Of a DNA stretch of 64,000 nt, positions 52,550-61,605 are shown piece by piece. The position numbers and the translations under genes were made by a program. The notes under the pieces were generated by a model. It did no database searches and was not told the DNA's origin. It saw only the letters and a program-made list of their open reading frames with translations. The DNA is from Bacillota bacterium (GTDB lineage: Bacteria > Bacillota > Clostridia > Christensenellales > SZUA-584). Each line of letters begins with the position of its first letter. The stretch's first letter is position 1. Where the stretch lies: contig JAEYKW010000025.1 in the NCBI GenBank assembly GCA_023408075.1, positions 280,503 to 344,502 of the forward strand, read 5' to 3'.

Positions 52550-53923
52550 TTAACCCATTTTATTGAGGTCGCCGACGGTCACGACAGCCTTATACTCCTG
52601 ACCGCTGCGCCACACCGTAAGCTCAACCTTTTCGCCGATCGCATGGCTTTGCAATATGGTTGTCAGCGCATCCACCGTATCCACAGCCGTTCCGTCAATT
52701 GCGGTAATGATGTCGCCTGCCTGAAGCCCTGCCTGTGCCGCCGGCCCGTTTTCCGTCACATCCGATACCGTGACACCCGCAGGCGCACCTTCCGGATTGA
52801 CCTGATGCGTCTCATCCACGAAGCAGGAGATGCCAATGCCAGGGCGCTGGACACTGCCTGTGGCAATCAGCTGTTCAACAATCGGTTTCGCATGGTTGAT
52901 CGGTATCGCAAAGCCGATACCCTCCGTGCCGATCGGCACACCGTAATCGTCGTAACCGGCCATATACGTTTTGAGCGAATTGATGCCGATGACCTGTCCC
53001 TTCATGTTGACGAGCGCACCGCCGCTGTTGCCGGGGTTAATCGCCGCATCTGTCTGAATGTATTCCTGGCTGAATCCGTCCGTCGGAATGACGCGTTTGA
53101 GCGCGCTCACAATGCCGGACGTCACGCTGCCCGCGAGTTCTTCGCCCAAAGGATTGCCGATGGCTACCACCGTCTCACCCACTTCAATCGCATCCGAATC
53201 GCCGAGCGCCGCCGGGGTCAGTCCCGTCGCCTCGATCTTGATTACCGCAAGGTCTGTGGACTTGTCGGTCCCCACCACGGTTGCCGGATATTCCGTGCCG
53301 TCAAAAAGCTTGATTTTAACGGAATTGGCCCCCTGAACCACATGGTTGTTGGTCGCGATATAGCCGTCCTGCGTCACAATGATGCCCGTACCGTACCCGC
53401 TTTCTTCCTGAGCGTTCTCTGTTGCCCCCAGCATCGGCTGATTGACACTGACCGCGACACCCACGATAGACGGCCCCACTTCCTTGGCAATCTGCACGAT
53501 CGGGTTTGACGTCCCGGAATCGATATCGGGCACTGCGCCGCCGATTTCCGGTGCATCGGTGATTTCGGGAGCGGTTGCGGTCGCTTCGTTGTCCTGCGGC
53601 AGCATCCCAAGGTTACCAAGCGGCGCGCCAGTATTGCCGATATTCGGCGCCACGAGGAACGTACCGGCAGCGACGCCGCCCACGAGGCACACCACAATCA
53701 GCAGCGCAATCAGCCCGCCTCTTGATCTCTTAGGCGTGCTTGCCTTGTGCGAAGGGGTTCCCGTGTATATGGGCTGCTGCCATGGCTGTCCCCAATTTTG
53801 GTTCTGCTGTCCGTAGAAACCATATCCGCCGCCGGCTGCCGGCGGCTGCTCAAACCCGCGTTTCTCGTCTTCCCACCCTTGGGGTCTTTCTTCGTCACCC
53901 TGGGGTTTTGTTTCATCGTTCAT
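52550..53923 (-). CDS. HtrA/DegP-type S1C serine protease
   Basis: A 457-residue membrane-anchored protease. N-terminal 1-65 is Gly/Gln/Pro-rich and cytosolic, a helix at about 70-92, a Pro/Ala/Glu linker, the trypsin-like domain with triad His in NNHVVQG (about 195), Asp in STDLAVIKI (about 226) and Ser in NPGNSGGAL (about 301), then one PDZ domain (about 355-455, AAQAGLQAGDIITAIDG). It degrades misfolded exported proteins. It lies 91 bp after a two-component kinase gene, with AGGAGG before its ATG, so it is probably part of that regulon. Belongs to the HtrA/YkdA type with a single PDZ. Confidence 0.94.
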   Translation of the reverse strand: MNDETKPQGDEERPQGWEDEKRGFEQPPAAGGGYGFYGQQNQNWGQPWQQPIYTGTPSHKASTPKRSRGGLIALLIVVCLVGGVAAGTFLVAPNIGNTGAPLGNLGMLPQDNEATATAPEITDAPEIGGAVPDIDSGTSNPIVQIAKEVGPSIVGVAVSVNQPMLGATENAQEESGYGTGIIVTQDGYIATNNHVVQGANSVKIKLFDGTEYPATVVGTDKSTDLAVIKIEATGLTPAALGDSDAIEVGETVVAIGNPLGEELAGSVTSGIVSALKRVIPTDGFSQEYIQTDAAINPGNSGGALVNMKGQVIGINSLKTYMAGYDDYGVPIGTEGIGFAIPINHAKPIVEQLIATGSVQRPGIGISCFVDETHQVNPEGAPAGVTVSDVTENGPAAQAGLQAGDIITAIDGTAVDTVDALTTILQSHAIGEKVELTVWRSGQEYKAVVTVGDLNKMG

Positions 53924-54014
53924 TGGTTATAACCTCCTAGGAACATTATTGCTGTATGGGTGTTATTATATACGCCACTTTTTAACAAAGTGCAAACAAG
54001 CGGTGAACAAAGCG

Positions 54015-55460
54015 TTACTTTGTTCCCTGATTTTCAAACGTTCGCGTCAGTGAAAATGTAAACGTTGTCCCCTTGCCCGGCACCGATTGCAGCGTAATTT
54101 TTTCTCCGTGCTGAGAAATGATCCGCTTCACGATGGAAAGGCCGATGCCCGTTCCCGGCTTGCTCTGGCTGTGCGATTTGTCCACCTTGAAGAAACGTTC
54201 GAACACATACGGCTGGTCTTCGACGGGGATGCCTTCGCCCGTATCCGCTATGCTCACATACACCTTATTGCCCGCAGTCTGCGTCCAGATTTTAAGCTCT
54301 CCGCCGGGCGGGGTGAATTTTACGGCGTTATCAATAAGGTTGGTGATGACCTGTGAAATGCGGTCTTCATCCGCCCAGACAAACAGCTTGTTTTCGCCGA
54401 GCTGAATATTGACCTCTAGCTGCTCTTCCTCAATGCGCTGTTCAAACAGCAGTATGCTGCGGCGCAGCAGCTCGTAAATATCAAACTCACTGTATTCAAT
54501 CGGAAACTTGCCGGATTCGATTTTGGCAAGGTTTAGCAGGTCGGTAATCAGCGTGTTCATGCGCTTTGTTTCACCGAGCACAATCTGCAGGTATCTGTCA
54601 CGGTCCTCTTCTTCTATCGCGCGGTCGAGCATGCCCTGAATAAAGCCCTGCACCGAAGCGAGCGGCGTGCGCAGCTCATGCGAAACGTTCGCGATAAACG
54701 TGTTGCGCAAGCCATCCTGCAGCTTGAGTTCCTCGGCCATCTTGTTGAACGATTCGGCGAGCTCGCCGATTTCGTCCTTCGTTTTGGGCTTCACACGCCA
54801 ATCAAAATTGCCGCGAGAGAGTTCACCCGCAGCGTAGGAAATTTCCCTGATGGGCCGGACGATGTACCGTGACAGAATAGACACAAGTACCGCCGCGAAG
54901 GCCACCGAAATCATCAGCGGAATAAATACCTGACGGAATATCGCGCTGATGCCGACGTTCACGTCTTTCACGGCTTTATGAACGACGATCGCGCCTTTGA
55001 TCTCATCGTCAATCTTGAGCGGATCGTCAATCTTGAGCGGTATGGCGACCGTCATGACCGAATCCTGAAACAGGCTGTTGTAGTTGATTCGCTCGACGAT
55101 CGTATCGTTCATTGTATCGGCAACAAAACCGAGAGCCTGGATTTGGACCTCGTCGATATCGCCGATGCCCTCAGGATCAAAATAAAACCTCCCGAGCGGA
55201 TTCAGCAGCCAAATTACCGTATGGTCGGCAGCCGCTTTTTTATGAAGTAAATTCTGAAAATCATCCGTGGACAGTGTGCCGTAATAATTCTGCGTGCACC
55301 AGTCGTTGATGATCTGCGCGTTATTGGCCATCATGTCCATCTGCGTATTTAAATACTGATTCTTCAGCGTCTCAAAAAAGATACCCCCGAGAAGGGCAAA
55401 CGCGATAAAGATGATCAGCAGATAGACGACCAGCATCCGCGCAAACAACGATTTTGCCAT
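54015..55460 (-). CDS. Sensor histidine kinase, HAMP type
   Basis: A 481-residue kinase starting ATG 55458-55460. First helix about 7-29, extracellular sensor about 30-178, second helix about 180-200, HAMP, H-box ANVSHELRTPLASVQGF (His about 262), N-box NLIDNAVKFT, and ADTGEGIPVEDQPYVFERFF with GTGIGL. It directly abuts its regulator gene (stop at 55461). The layout resembles WalK/ResE kinases but without a PAS domain. With htrA downstream it may respond to envelope stress. Confidence 0.93.
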   Translation of the reverse strand: MAKSLFARMLVVYLLIIFIAFALLGGIFFETLKNQYLNTQMDMMANNAQIINDWCTQNYYGTLSTDDFQNLLHKKAAADHTVIWLLNPLGRFYFDPEGIGDIDEVQIQALGFVADTMNDTIVERINYNSLFQDSVMTVAIPLKIDDPLKIDDEIKGAIVVHKAVKDVNVGISAIFRQVFIPLMISVAFAAVLVSILSRYIVRPIREISYAAGELSRGNFDWRVKPKTKDEIGELAESFNKMAEELKLQDGLRNTFIANVSHELRTPLASVQGFIQGMLDRAIEEEDRDRYLQIVLGETKRMNTLITDLLNLAKIESGKFPIEYSEFDIYELLRRSILLFEQRIEEEQLEVNIQLGENKLFVWADEDRISQVITNLIDNAVKFTPPGGELKIWTQTAGNKVYVSIADTGEGIPVEDQPYVFERFFKVDKSHSQSKPGTGIGLSIVKRIISQHGEKITLQSVPGKGTTFTFSLTRTFENQGTK

Positions 55461-56141
55461 TTACCGGACCTCGAACTTGTAGCCCACGCCCCAGACCGTC
55501 TTGATTTCCCAGTGTTCGCCCTGATCGTAAAGCTTTTTGCGCAGTCGCTTGATATGCACGTCCACCGTGCGCGAATCGCCGAAGAATTCAAAATCCCACA
55601 CCTGCTGCAGCAGCTGTTCGCGCGTGTAGACCTTGTTCGGATGCGACGCGAGGAAAAACAGCAACTCAATTTCCTTTGGCGGCATCTCCACCACCTCGCC
55701 CTTATAGGTGACGGTGTAGTTGGATATGTCGATCACAAGGCCCTCGTAGGCAATCTGTTTGTTCTCTTCTTCCTGCATGCCCGCACGCCGCGTAACGGCT
55801 TTGACGCGTGCGATAAACTCCTTGGGATCGAAGGGCTTGACGATATAATCGTCCGCGCCGAGCTCAAGGCCGAGAACCTTATCGAACGTCTCTCCCTTGG
55901 CGGTCAACATGATGACGGGCACCGTGCTCGATTTGCGTATCGTTTTCAGGACTTCCCAGCCGTCCTTGCGCGGCATCATAATATCGAGCACCACGAGCGC
56001 GGGCGTGCTGCGTTCAAATGCGTCGATACCTGCCTGTCCGTCGTACGCCAGCGTGACTTTGAAATCTTCCTTTTGCAGATAGAGCTTGATGACCTCGCAT
56101 ATGTTCTTATCATCGTCAACGACCAGAATATCCTTCGACAT
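55461..56141 (-). CDS. OmpR-family response regulator
   Basis: A 226-residue protein. Receiver with DD pair (VVDDDKN), acceptor Asp in VLDIMMPRKDGWEV and Lys in VKPFDP; winged-helix output RTVDVHIKRLRKKLYDQGEH...TVWGVGYKFEV. ATG 56139-56141 follows GAGGTG. First gene of the regulator-kinase-htrA unit. Confidence 0.94.
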   Translation of the reverse strand: MSKDILVVDDDKNICEVIKLYLQKEDFKVTLAYDGQAGIDAFERSTPALVVLDIMMPRKDGWEVLKTIRKSSTVPVIMLTAKGETFDKVLGLELGADDYIVKPFDPKEFIARVKAVTRRAGMQEEENKQIAYEGLVIDISNYTVTYKGEVVEMPPKEIELLFFLASHPNKVYTREQLLQQVWDFEFFGDSRTVDVHIKRLRKKLYDQGEHWEIKTVWGVGYKFEVR

Positions 56142-56449
56142 AATTTCTCACCTCATTTGTCATAATCAAAGCAGTTATAAACATTTCATGTTGTTCGGCT
56201 TGATGATAAACCCTTTCAATGCCATGCATTCCGCTGCGGCAGCGAGGAGTGGCGTGTGCGACTACGACTGCCTCCCATGTGTTTATGCGCTTGACCATGG
56301 GATTCCTCTTCCGCTCACGCTCCATCGGAATGACACTTGTGGCTTTGTCAGCAGCCTCAAACAACATATCATATTGTTGCTATTATAATCCTTTGGCAGC
56401 ACCCCACCAATAAGGCCGTCCCATAGTTCACCGATTATTCATAAATGCT
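56142..56449. other. Intergenic region with family B repeat
   Basis: About 308 bases, mostly the repeat at 56250-56340 with flanking degenerate blocks (GCGAGGAGTGGCG, GCGACTACGAC). The minus-strand regulator promoter must lie at the left end; no clear -35/-10 pair stands out. No gene. Confidence 0.5.
56250..56340. repeat. Family B palindromic repeat, copy 5
   Basis: CTCCCATGTGTTT...GACCATGGGATTCCTC, then TTCCGCTCACGCTCCATCGG and AATGACACTTGTGG. The right half is identical over at least 30 positions to copies at 1464 and 24147 except for scattered changes. Confidence 0.8.
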
Positions 56450-56884
56450 TCATACCTCGGTTACTTCTATGCCGTGTTTTTTCAGCAGCGACGCCGTGAC
56501 CCCGTCTCCCCCGCGCAGAGCACCCGAAAACGACCCGTCATAGATCCGTCCGCAGCCGCAGGAGGGGCTTTTCGATTTTAAATACGCACGCTGCGCGCCG
56601 CATTTTTTTGCAATCCCGAGCGTTTTCTCGGCACCCTTCAGAAACTCGGGCGTTCGGTCGCCGCCGTCCTGCGCCATCACGCGCGCCCGGCCTGCCAGCA
56701 CGTCTTCTCCATCCCCGCCCACAATCTCAGAGGGGCAGCGCGGCGACGGAAGCTTTGCGAGCAGCTCGGGGCAGACGGCCTTCACAAGCCCTTGCTCATA
56801 CATCTTTTTGATAGCTGCGTCTTCACGGGCCTCGCCGTCGTACCGGCATTTGATGCCCACAAGGCATGCGCTTACAATATCCAT
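56450..56884 (-). CDS. DUF523-family protein
   Basis: A 144-residue protein of the DUF523 (YbbK) type: VSACLVGIKCRYDG at the N-terminus, VCPELLAKLPSPRCP, and KSKSPSCGCGRIYDGSF near the end, giving six conserved Cys that could bind metal. The ATG at 56884 overlaps the mutS2 stop by one base (TAATG), so the two are translationally coupled. Function unknown. Confidence 0.9.
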   Translation of the reverse strand: MDIVSACLVGIKCRYDGEAREDAAIKKMYEQGLVKAVCPELLAKLPSPRCPSEIVGGDGEDVLAGRARVMAQDGGDRTPEFLKGAEKTLGIAKKCGAQRAYLKSKSPSCGCGRIYDGSFSGALRGGDGVTASLLKKHGIEVTEV

Positions 56885-59214
56885 TATTTCAGTGTGACGA
56901 CAGTAACGCCGTCCTCCCCTTCCCCATATTGTCCGGCGCGGTAGCTTTTCACATGCACATGGCCTTTTAGATACTGTCTTAGCCCGCTGCGCAGCACGCC
57001 GGTGCCCTTGCCGTGTATCAGCAGCACCTCGGTCTGCCCCGCCAGAAACGCTTCGTCAAGGTACATGTCCGCCTGCATCACGGCTTCGTCGAGCGTCATG
57101 CCCCTCAGGTCCACCGACATGCCGGGCGTTTCGCCGCTGCGTTTAAAGCCGCCGATCGACTTGACCTTCTTTTCCGGCTTCGCGGGTGCCACATCGCTGA
57201 TCGGCACGGTCAGCTTGAGTGCGCCCGCCTGCACATAGACGCTGCCGTCCTTGGGCGCTTTGAGCACCGTCGCCGAAACGCCGTGGCTTAGCAGCTGCAC
57301 CGTATCCCCCACGCTTAAATCCTCGGGGCGCGTGTCGCTTTTCTCTTCGGGCTTGGCGCGCAGGTGCGACGCCGCTTGGCCGATCTTGTCCGAGAGCGCT
57401 TTGCGCGACGCGTTGATCTCCTCCTGACGCGCGGACTTGGCCGCTTTGAGCTCCGTGATCACGCGCTCCGCCTCGTCACGCGCATCGCGCAGTATCTCCA
57501 TCGCCTGTTCATGCGCCTTGTCCACAAGCTTTTGCGCCTTGTCCTGCGCTTTTTTCAGCTCGATATCGCTCTTGTCGCGGGTCGACTGCGCCGTGCGCCG
57601 ATCCTGCTCGGCCTGCTGCTCCTTGCGCTCGGCAATCTCCTTCTGTTTTGCGGCTTCGCCGATGAGCTGCTCGAATTTGATCGTCTCTTCCGACATATGC
57701 TCTCTCGCGCGCTCGATGACTGCGTCATTGAGGCCGAGCTTCTTCGAAATTTCAAACGCGTTGGACACGCCGGGCACACCCATGATGAGCTGGTATGTGG
57801 GGCTCAGCGTCTTTAAGCTGAACGCCATGCACGCGTTCTGATAATATGCGCTCGCCGTGGCGAACGCCTTGATCTCGCTGTAATGCGTGGTCGCGAGCAC
57901 CGTGCAGCGCCTTCCTTCGAGCGCCTCGAGTATCGCCATCGCAAGCGCCGCGCCTTCGGCGGGATCGGTGCCCGCGCCAAGCTCGTCGAGCAGCACGAGC
58001 GACTCCCTGCCGGCCTTGTTCACAATGCGCGTGATGTTCGCCATGTGCGAGCTAAACGTGCTGAGGCTCTGCTCGATGCTCTGTTCGTCGCCGATGTCCG
58101 CAAACACCTCGCGGTAAACGGGCAGCACCGAGCCGCCGTCTGCGGGCACGAACATGCCGCACTGCGCCATGAGGCAAAGCAGCCCCGTTAATTTGAGCGT
58201 CACCGTTTTGCCGCCCGTGTTGGGCCCGGTGATGATGAGCCCGCGGTAACCGTTGTCAATCGCGAGCGAAACGGGCACCACCTTTTTAGAATCGATCAGC
58301 GGATGCCGCCCGTTCTTCACAATCAGCGTGCCGTCCTCGCTGATGTTCGGCGGCGATGCCTTCATAGAAGACGCAATATGCGCCTTGGCAAATATCAGAT
58401 CGAGCGCCGTGAGTATTTCAAAATCGAGCTTTAAAGCGTCCGTATGCTCGCGCAGCTGTTCGCTGAACACGTGCAGAATGCGCTCGATCTCCGCCACTTC
58501 GGCCAGTTCGAGCTCGCGAAGGCGGTTGTTCGCCTCCACCACCTCCATCGGCTCGATAAACAGCGTCTGCCCGCTGGCAGACTGGTCGTGCACGAGGCCG
58601 CTGATGTGCCGCTTGTGCTCCTGCTTGACGGGCACCACGTAGCGCCCGCCGCGTGTGGTGACAATCGCGTCCTGCAAATATTCCTTGTATTTCGTGGAGC
58701 GCGTGATCGCGCTGAGCTTTTCACGTATGCCTTCGTTTTCGCGCAGCATGCGCCGCCGTATCGACGCGAGCTCTGCCGACGCGCTGTCGGAGAGCGTCGT
58801 GTCGCTGTCAATCGCGTCGTCGAGCGCGCGAATCAGCTTTTCGTCGTAGTCCAGCTGCTGCGCCATGTCCCAAAGCCGGGCCGCGCCCGTTTCTTTGAGG
58901 CCGTTTTTCGCGCGCCGTGCCGCCTTGAATACGCCGAGCACCTTGAGCAGCTCGCGGCAGCCAAGATCGGCCTGCGCTTTGAGCCGTGCGAGCTCGAACG
59001 AGATATCCGAAAAGCCGCTCATCGGCGAATGCGCCGCGCGCATCAGCACGCTTTCCGCCTCGAGCGTTTCGCTGAGCAGCTTTCGCGTGGCAGCCGCAGT
59101 GGTCTGCGGCTGCAGGTTCAGCGCCGCTTCCTTGCCGCTGTCCGAGAGCGCCGCATCGGCGAGCCGCTTTAGTATTTTATCAAATTCGAGTTTATTGAGT
59201 ACCTTTTGATCCAT
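56884..59214 (-). CDS. mutS2: Endonuclease MutS2
   Basis: A 776-residue protein from ATG 59212-59214 (MDQKVLNKLEF), after AAAGGAAAAGGT; the frame extends further upstream without need. MutS core helices, ATPase with ITGPNTGGKTVTLK (Walker A about 330) and LVLLDELGAGTDPAEGAALA (Walker B), a coiled coil about 500-620, and the C-terminal Smr domain DLRGMTLDEAVMQADMYLDE...LIHGKGTGVLR. MutS2 acts in ribosome rescue and recombination control in Bacillota. DUF523 follows with a one-base overlap. Confidence 0.95.
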   Translation of the reverse strand: MDQKVLNKLEFDKILKRLADAALSDSGKEAALNLQPQTTAAATRKLLSETLEAESVLMRAAHSPMSGFSDISFELARLKAQADLGCRELLKVLGVFKAARRAKNGLKETGAARLWDMAQQLDYDEKLIRALDDAIDSDTTLSDSASAELASIRRRMLRENEGIREKLSAITRSTKYKEYLQDAIVTTRGGRYVVPVKQEHKRHISGLVHDQSASGQTLFIEPMEVVEANNRLRELELAEVAEIERILHVFSEQLREHTDALKLDFEILTALDLIFAKAHIASSMKASPPNISEDGTLIVKNGRHPLIDSKKVVPVSLAIDNGYRGLIITGPNTGGKTVTLKLTGLLCLMAQCGMFVPADGGSVLPVYREVFADIGDEQSIEQSLSTFSSHMANITRIVNKAGRESLVLLDELGAGTDPAEGAALAMAILEALEGRRCTVLATTHYSEIKAFATASAYYQNACMAFSLKTLSPTYQLIMGVPGVSNAFEISKKLGLNDAVIERAREHMSEETIKFEQLIGEAAKQKEIAERKEQQAEQDRRTAQSTRDKSDIELKKAQDKAQKLVDKAHEQAMEILRDARDEAERVITELKAAKSARQEEINASRKALSDKIGQAASHLRAKPEEKSDTRPEDLSVGDTVQLLSHGVSATVLKAPKDGSVYVQAGALKLTVPISDVAPAKPEKKVKSIGGFKRSGETPGMSVDLRGMTLDEAVMQADMYLDEAFLAGQTEVLLIHGKGTGVLRSGLRQYLKGHVHVKSYRAGQYGEGEDGVTVVTLK

Positions 59215-59367
59215 TACCTTTTCCTTTATTGGTTGCTTGTCCCATAATATCATTTCCAAGCGGACAAGAAAAGAAGATGAGCGTCTCAATTAAGTCAATA
59301 TCAGAATATGCTCTTGTTATATAATAAAAACAGCTCTATTCCATGGCTGGCTTTTTGCTTTATCGCC

Positions 59368-59751
59368 TTACCCCTGCTTGATGCCGAAAGCGATCCAGCG
59401 CCCGTCGATATCCTCAATAACGAACTCCTTGTTGTTGTAGTCCGTGAGCGCGAGCGGCCTCACAATCTTCGCACCCTTTCCGGTCAGCTCATCCCGCAGC
59501 GCTTCCTGCCGCATCGTGATGAAATACGCGTCCTCGCCGTAGCCGTAAAGCTCGCGGTTCGGATAGACCCTGTCGGTGTTCGCCTGCGTGAGAATAATCT
59601 CGGTACCGTCACGGTACAGGCAGATATGCGGTTCTTTGACGTTCAAATACTCCACGGCCCGGAAACTGAGCACGTCCACATAATACTGCGCGGTTTTTCG
59701 TATATCCGGCACCGGAAAAACACAGTGCGATTCAATCAGCAATTTTTCCAT
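59368..59751 (-). CDS. VOC-fold (glyoxalase-like) protein
   Basis: A 127-residue single-domain VOC protein from ATG 59749-59751 (MEKLLIESHCVF), which follows GGGAGG. It shows the paired babbab motif: PVPDIRKTAQYYVDVLSFRA...HICLYRDGTEIIL, then FITMRQEALRDELTGKGAKI...FVIEDIDGRWIAFG with the Glu-Asp-Asp end. Substrate cannot be assigned. Monocistronic. Confidence 0.85.
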   Translation of the reverse strand: MEKLLIESHCVFPVPDIRKTAQYYVDVLSFRAVEYLNVKEPHICLYRDGTEIILTQANTDRVYPNRELYGYGEDAYFITMRQEALRDELTGKGAKIVRPLALTDYNNKEFVIEDIDGRWIAFGIKQG

Positions 59752-59932
59752 ACCGCCTCCCGTATCATAAATCATCGCAGGTATTATACCATATTTCCCA
59801 ACATGCATGAATGGCTGATGTCTCCGTCATTCATAAAGGACTGCACGCCTGCGAGGCCTCGCGTTGATCTGACATGCATAACCCATCCGTCAGCCGGGAT
59901 AATAATGCTATCAACACAGGAGAACAATCGGA

Positions 59933-60784
59933 ATGACGAATCAAACCTTTCCCGAACAGCATCAGGCCCCGCCCGGCAAGGAATGGGAGATGAACCCGAA
60001 GCCGGTTTACGATGACCCGAACACAAAAGGCAGCGGCCAGCTGCTTGAAAAAACGGCAATCATTACGGGAGGTGACAGCGGCATCGGACGCGCCGTCGCG
60101 GTCGCTTTTGCCAAGGAAGGCGCGGATATCGCAATCGCCTACCTGAAGGCCAACAAGGATGCCGAGGAAACAAAGCAGGCCGTGGAGGGCTACGGACGCC
60201 GGTGCATCGCCGTCTGCGCCGATTTGCGGCAGGAGCTATCCGCGCAGCAGGTGGTCAGCGAAACGACCGCCGCGTTCGGCAAAATCGACATACTCGTCAA
60301 CAACATCGCCGTGCAGTATCCGCAAAACAGCATCGCCGACATTACCGCCGAGCAGCTCGAGGATACGTTCCGCACCAACATATTCTCATACTTTTTTATG
60401 ACGAAGGCCGCGCTCGCGCACCTGAAAGCGGGCAGCACCGTGATCAACACAGCGTCCATCACCGCCTACAAAGGCAGCGCCGATTTGCTTGATTATTCAT
60501 CCACAAAAGGGGCCATCGTGTCGTTCACGCGCTCACTCTCCGTATCGCTGCTTAAAAACGGCATCCGCGTCAACGCGGTCGCGCCGGGGCCCGTGTGGAC
60601 GCCGCTGATCCCCTCAAGCTTCTCCCCGCAGAAGGTATCCGAATTCGGCTCGGACGTGCCCGTGCAGTACGCGGCGCAGCCCGTGCAGTTGGCGCCCGCG
60701 TATGTCTATCTCGCATCCCAAGCCTCCAGCTATGTATCGGGTCAGGTGCTGCACGTGAATGGCGGGGTGATCGTGGATTCATGA
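59933..60784 (+). CDS. SDR-family oxidoreductase, general-stress type
   Basis: A 283-residue short-chain dehydrogenase with the N-terminal PGKEWEMNPKP extension seen in YhdF/YhxC-type stress SDRs. Rossmann motif ITGGDSGIGRAVA, NNIAVQYPQN, catalytic Ser in INTASITAYKG, Tyr and Lys in DYSSTKGA, and NAVAPGPVWTPL. Substrate unknown. A GGGATAATAAT lies upstream, and the site GGAG about ten bases before ATG. Not linked to a regulator gene except the next TetR gene 188 bp on. Confidence 0.9.
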   Translation: MTNQTFPEQHQAPPGKEWEMNPKPVYDDPNTKGSGQLLEKTAIITGGDSGIGRAVAVAFAKEGADIAIAYLKANKDAEETKQAVEGYGRRCIAVCADLRQELSAQQVVSETTAAFGKIDILVNNIAVQYPQNSIADITAEQLEDTFRTNIFSYFFMTKAALAHLKAGSTVINTASITAYKGSADLLDYSSTKGAIVSFTRSLSVSLLKNGIRVNAVAPGPVWTPLIPSSFSPQKVSEFGSDVPVQYAAQPVQLAPAYVYLASQASSYVSGQVLHVNGGVIVDS

Positions 60785-60918
60785 ATCGGCCTGTCGGCGG
60801 CACAACCCATTAATCCGACGGGTTTGTTTACCGTATATTCGCCGCTGCACCTCCTTTCAATGCACATTCTGTGACATATATTATTAAAAATTTCCTGTGT
60901 TTGCTTAAAACCGTTAAG

Positions 60919-60947
60919 TTGTGAAACATCCCGCAATCGCTTATAAT
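60919..60947 (+). promoter_or_regulatory. Promoter of the TetR-Gfo/Idh-YcxB unit
   Basis: TTGTGA (60919-60924), a 17-bp spacer, perfect TATAAT (60942-60947), 24 bases before the start codon at 60972. Confidence 0.75.
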
Positions 60948-60971
60948 CTAAACAATACGTTAGAGGTGTTT

Positions 60972-61556
60972 ATGAGCAAGTTGGATGAAATAAAAAATGC
61001 CGCGCAGATTCTTTTTTCCGTAAAAGGGTATGCGGCGGCTTCCATGCAGGAAATCGCCGATTCGGTTGGCCTGAATAAAGCATCTCTTTACTTTTATACC
61101 AAGAGCAAAAAAGAGCTTTATCTGCTTATTATTGAAGAGCATCTCAGATTCTTAAGAGAAACCATCGAGCAGATTTTCAGCGCGCATAAGGATGAGCCTC
61201 TCGACGTTTGGCTTTTTCTCGCGACAAACGCCATCGTGGTGAATTCCAGCTTCGAAGCGATACTCTTTTGGAAAAAAGCGCATCTGTTGGCCGCAAGCGA
61301 TATCGAGGATGAATTTAAACAGCCGCTGCAGAAAATTATACGCAGCAACAATGAGCATTTAAAATGCCTCGTGACCACGTTTTTAACCACCAAGCATTTG
61401 AAAATTGAGGACATGCAGATATCACAGTTTGTGTTGTCGTATGAGGTTTTCATTCAGGGCGTGCTCGACTGGCGGCTGCAAAACAAAGACGCCGATACCA
61501 ACCTGATCATGCCCGTATTATGGGACGCTTTTTGGAACGGCAACCGGCTGATATGA
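60972..61556 (+). CDS. TetR-family transcriptional regulator
   Basis: A 194-residue protein from ATG 60972 (MSKLDEIKNAAQ), after GAGGTG; an upstream in-frame ATG precedes the promoter and is not used. The N-terminal HTH (FSVKGYAAASMQEIADSVGLNKASLYFYTKSKKELYLLI) is typical TetR; the C-terminal ligand domain is helical with no named ligand. It lies 49 bp before the Gfo/Idh/MocA gene on the same strand, so it may control that dehydrogenase and itself. Confidence 0.9.
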   Translation: MSKLDEIKNAAQILFSVKGYAAASMQEIADSVGLNKASLYFYTKSKKELYLLIIEEHLRFLRETIEQIFSAHKDEPLDVWLFLATNAIVVNSSFEAILFWKKAHLLAASDIEDEFKQPLQKIIRSNNEHLKCLVTTFLTTKHLKIEDMQISQFVLSYEVFIQGVLDWRLQNKDADTNLIMPVLWDAFWNGNRLI

Positions 61557-61605
61557 AAAAGCACCGCAGCGGCAGGCTGCGAAGATGATATTGAGGAGCA
61601 CCAAC

